The position numbers and the translations under genes were made by a program. A stretch of DNA of 7,886 nt, from positions 1 through 7,886 of the forward strand of contig JBOGGN010000464.1 in assembly GCA_050744165.1 (NCBI GenBank). The letters are read 5' to 3'. This document shows, in pieces, positions 6,266-7,886 of this stretch (the stretch's first letter is position 1; the number at the start of each line of letters is the position of its first letter). The DNA comes from JBOGGN01 sp050744165. GTDB lineage: Bacteria > Actinomycetota > Acidimicrobiia > Acidimicrobiales > Palsa-688. The notes under the pieces were generated by a model. That model was not told the DNA's origin. It saw nothing but the letters and a program-made list of their open reading frames with translations, and searched no databases.

Positions 6266-6303
6266 GTGTCAAATCACCGCGGCTGGCCGCGGTGATTTGG
6301 CAT
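6266..6303. terminator. Strong hairpin, likely terminator after the vapBC-ATPase unit
   Basis: AAATCACCGCGG (6271-6282) and CCGCGGTGATTT (6287-6298) are perfectly complementary around a 4-base loop. The stem extends outward with G-T pairs to about 6266-6303. The outer A/T pairs give a short T run on both strands, so it could act in either direction. A long U tract is absent, as is common in GC-rich actinobacteria. Confidence 0.6.
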
Positions 6304-6370
6304 TGCCCCTCGTGCCCCCGGTAAGAACGCGCTTGGCTTCGCAGCGCGGCGGGATGAACGGCCAAGCTGA

Positions 6371-6376
6371 CAGACT
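6371..6376 (+). promoter_or_regulatory. Candidate -10 box ahead of the 6383 gene
   Basis: CAGACT lies six bases before the GTG at 6383, the same spacing as at the antitoxin. It matches TAnnnT except at its first base. No Shine-Dalgarno sequence is apparent for this GTG, consistent with a leaderless start. Confidence 0.4.
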
Positions 6377-6382
6377 AGGTCG

Positions 6383-6907
6383 GTGACCCCGGCGAAACCG
6401 GACGACGAACCGGGCGCGGACTTGGGCGACGTCGGAGTCCCGTCTGTCTCTTGCCTCCTGTACCTTTTCGCCGATCAGGCGGTGGCGCATTCGACCCTAT
6501 TGAGCCACCTCGACGCCCAGCACGGTGTACCGATCCCGTGCGGGAGACCGTCGGTGCAGCTGGGCCCGCTGGAGAGAATGGTCTTCGCGTGGATCTTCTG
6601 GCATCTGCGCGATTGTGGTTTCGTCGATCTGGGCTACCTCGAGGAGGTCGACGATGGCGACGCTGAAGACGCCGACGAGCGCGACGGGCCTCGTCGTGAG
6701 GCGCGTCCGGGACGTGAGTGGCGCCTGCGGCCTAATCGCCGACGTGCTGCGGGCGTGTGCCGACCAAGCGGAACCGATCGGAGTGGTCTTGCGGCGCTGG
6801 GCTGGAGAGCACATCCCCCTGCCGCTGTATGCCGTTGTTCGAGTTCTCCAGATGGAGGCGGCGTCGTACGGGCTGGCGGAACTGAACGACCAGGACGGTC
6901 AGCTTGA
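6383..6907 (+). CDS. Uncharacterised protein; coding signal reliable only to about 6690
   Basis: I do not recognise this gene. The formal ORF is 174 residues. Residues 1-100 look real: third positions are mostly G or C and the text SCLLYLFADQAVAHSTLL, then GPLERMVFAWIFWHLRDCGF and VDLGYLEEVDDGDAEDADE, reads as a soluble helical protein with an acidic end. After about codon 103 the frame turns into Arg/Pro/Gly-rich text with poor third positions. The coding signal moves one base over to the frame of the next gene. The formal overlap with that gene is 254 bases, which is improbable. Either this gene has lost its proper stop through a small indel (a stop in the third frame lies at 6664-6666), or it and the next ORF are two halves of one frameshifted gene. 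The GTG start appears leaderless. Confidence 0.5.
   Translation: MTPAKPDDEPGADLGDVGVPSVSCLLYLFADQAVAHSTLLSHLDAQHGVPIPCGRPSVQLGPLERMVFAWIFWHLRDCGFVDLGYLEEVDDGDAEDADERDGPRREARPGREWRLRPNRRRAAGVCRPSGTDRSGLAALGWRAHPPAAVCRCSSSPDGGGVVRAGGTERPGRSA
6641..6647 (+). promoter_or_regulatory. Strong Shine-Dalgarno for the 6654 start
   Basis: GAGGAGG sits six bases ahead of the ATG at 6654, inside the upstream reading frame where it encodes Glu-Glu. It favours a genuine second start over a simple frameshift. Confidence 0.6.
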
Positions 6908-7124
6908 TCCTTTCAGTGACCACCGCCCGGCCCGCTTCGCCTCCGAAGATTGCGAACGAATCGCAGCCTTGGAGCCGACGTTCGCCGAGCAGCTGTCGGG
7001 GTGGCGAACATTCGAGGCACAGCGATCCGAGGCCGCGACCGATCTCGTGGAGCAGTGCCGGCTGGCGTTGTTCGACCTCCGTCCGCCGCCCATTTTGGCA
7101 ACGGGCGGGCCTGCGCCACATTGA
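6654..7124 (+). CDS. Uncharacterised helical protein (156 aa)
   Basis: No family is recognised. The frame has strong G/C third positions from its ATG onward and reads as a soluble, mostly helical protein: GACGLIADVLRACADQ, then VVLRRWAGEHIPLPLYAVVRVLQM and AASYGLAELND. A polar middle follows, then a helix ending LVEQCRLALFDLRPPP. No membrane segment, metal site or catalytic motif stands out. The ATG is chosen for its GAGGAGG site. The ORF continues open upstream to 6525, but that part reads as Arg/Ser-rich shadow. It overlaps the previous ORF and may form one functional unit with it, either as a coupled pair or as the second half of a frameshifted gene. Mobile-element debris begins soon after its stop. 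Confidence 0.7.
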   Translation: MATLKTPTSATGLVVRRVRDVSGACGLIADVLRACADQAEPIGVVLRRWAGEHIPLPLYAVVRVLQMEAASYGLAELNDQDGQLDPFSDHRPARFASEDCERIAALEPTFAEQLSGWRTFEAQRSEAATDLVEQCRLALFDLRPPPILATGGPAPH

Positions 7125-7186
7125 CCGCCACCAGGCCGGAATAAAGCTTGGGGGCTCCGATGACGTGAACGGGGGTGCCTGGGCGC

Positions 7187-7297
7187 TCACATGGTCGGCG
7201 TCTCCAGGTCGCCTCGGCTCCGCCACGGGCCGAGGAGTTTGACCAGGTCGGCCTTGTAGCTGCCGTTTGAGACTTCGGTCATGGCGTTGGACCGCGC
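7187..7297 (-). pseudogene. IS3-family OrfB transposase remnant
   Basis: On the minus strand this piece reads SNAMTEVSNGSYKADLVKLL and then GPWRSRGDLE. IS3-family OrfB proteins carry near their C-terminus a DNALAESVNGLYKAELI stretch followed by GPWRS and DDVE, where the Glu of AE is the last residue of the DDE catalytic triad. The match is clear over about 33 residues and then stops: a TGA replaces the expected EWVDWFN continuation, and the sequence upstream is not transposase-like. No OrfA, complete rve domain or terminal repeats are present. It is a non-functional fragment left by an old insertion. The open frame continues to 7678 but that extension is antisense to the DUF5372 pseudogene. 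Confidence 0.6.
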
Positions 7298-7341
7298 TGC
7301 CAATTTCGCCTGTTCCCGCAGGTGAGGAACGGCTTGTCCGT

Positions 7342-7666
7342 GTGACCCACCCGTTTCACCCGTGGTCGGGAGGAGCTCGTGTTCGTGGAGGTCCGCCAGA
7401 CCTGAAGACAGGAGCGGGTACGCTTCGTTCTCGATGACGATGGGGAATTGTCGTCCCTGCCCACGGCGTGGACCGATGCCGCCGACCCGGACGGGTTCGT
7501 GGCGGTATGGGCGGGAAAAAGCGCGTTCCAGGTTGAGGATCTCCTTGCTCTGGCGGAAGTCGTCGACGCTCTCCGACGGCCATGGTGCCGGTTGACCGAC
7601 TGTAAGGCGAACTTTGCCGGTTATGTAAGGGAGATTTTGCCAAGCATTCGAGCAAAGGTTCGTTGA
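7342..7666 (+). pseudogene. DUF5372 (Y4bD/Y4pK-type) protein, broken by a frameshift and a stop
   Basis: The pieces match the small DUF5372 protein often found in transposon-associated operons. The start VTHPFHP (from GTG 7342) lies in one frame. The next frame carries RGREELVFVEVRQT, then TGA at 7403-7405, then RQERVRFVLDDDGELSSLP, AWTDAADPDGFVAVWAGKSA and FQVEDLLALAEVVDALR. The family pattern is HPFHPLFGRE, then a conserved Trp before the DRV-like strand, then SLP, WTD and AG-S-F-VEDLL. So there is one single-base slip near 7355-7365 and a TGG-to-TGA change at the conserved Trp. The function of the family is unknown. A TTG at 7448 could still give a 72-residue C-terminal piece, but the lesions indicate a dead gene. 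Confidence 0.7.
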
Positions 7667-7886
7667 GCGCCAACACACTCTGTATGGACGGCTACAAACA
7701 TGTCTCAGAAACTGACGTCGGTCCTTGACATGGCTGCGTTGAAACGCTGACGACCTTTCCCCATCGTCGCGTTCATCGCGCGCGCCGACCCCCGTTGGTC
7801 GTCCGCCGGTGGCGGGTTGACGGCGGCGGGGGTGGGGCAGCTACTCTCCGACCGGCGGCGGCTGCCTCCGTAAACTCGGGTGCTTA
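7667..7886. other. Non-coding end of window with possible element edge and promoter
   Basis: I see no credible gene in these 220 bases. The first 80 are lower in G/C than the rest and carry CATGTC (7699-7704) and GACATG (7727-7732) as a 6-base inverted pair, possibly the worn edge of the mobile element that carried DUF5372. Further right, TTGACG (7817-7822) and TACTCT (7842-7847) form a candidate rightward promoter with a 19-base spacer. TAAACT (7871-7876) is another possible -10 box. Any gene they serve lies beyond the window. Confidence 0.35.

Noticed and set aside
5745..6365. Minus-strand open frame of 206 codons
   Set aside because: It is antisense to the Walker B and later parts of the AAA+ domain and starts inside the terminator region.
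7187..7678. Minus-strand open frame of 163 codons as an intact gene
   Set aside because: Only its C-terminal 35 codons resemble anything (IS3 OrfB). The rest is antisense to the DUF5372 pseudogene.

Overview
The window is very GC-rich and its genes strongly prefer G or C at the third codon position. It has frequent GTG starts, apparent leaderless promoters, a RipA-like NlpC/P60 wall hydrolase and a puromycin-acetyltransferase-like GNAT enzyme. Together these suggest an actinomycetote chromosome, perhaps of the Acidimicrobiia type; the class is an inference. No rRNA, tRNA or CRISPR array was seen.

Left part (1-2960): a partial minus-strand gene for an SPFH (band 7) protein with a Gly/Pro-rich linker and three C-terminal zinc ribbons is divergent from a plus-strand gene for a secreted coiled-coil NlpC/P60 peptidase. 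They are separated by a 170-base promoter region.

Middle (2961-4089): two small uncharacterised ORFs, one minus-strand gene of 54 codons and one plus-strand CxxC protein of 76 residues, are followed by a GNAT acetyltransferase.

4125-6206: a compact plus-strand unit. A vapB-like ribbon-helix-helix antitoxin with an apparently leaderless GTG start overlaps a vapC PIN toxin by 16 bases. Four bases later comes a CbbX/SpoVK-type AAA+ ATPase with an N-terminal half that looks like a duplicated TerB-like acidic helical domain. The run ends at a strong hairpin.

Right part (6383-7886): two overlapping uncharacterised reading frames switch frame cleanly at an internal Shine-Dalgarno plus ATG, so they are either two genes or one frameshifted gene. 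Then comes a graveyard of mobile-element sequence: a short IS3-type OrfB remnant on the minus strand and a DUF5372 (Y4bD/Y4pK-type) pseudogene on the plus strand broken by one frameshift and one Trp-to-stop change. The last 220 bases hold no gene that I can support.

I do not see a clearly new, self-contained system. The most interesting unit is the toxin-antitoxin pair joined to the TerB-like/AAA+ ATPase.
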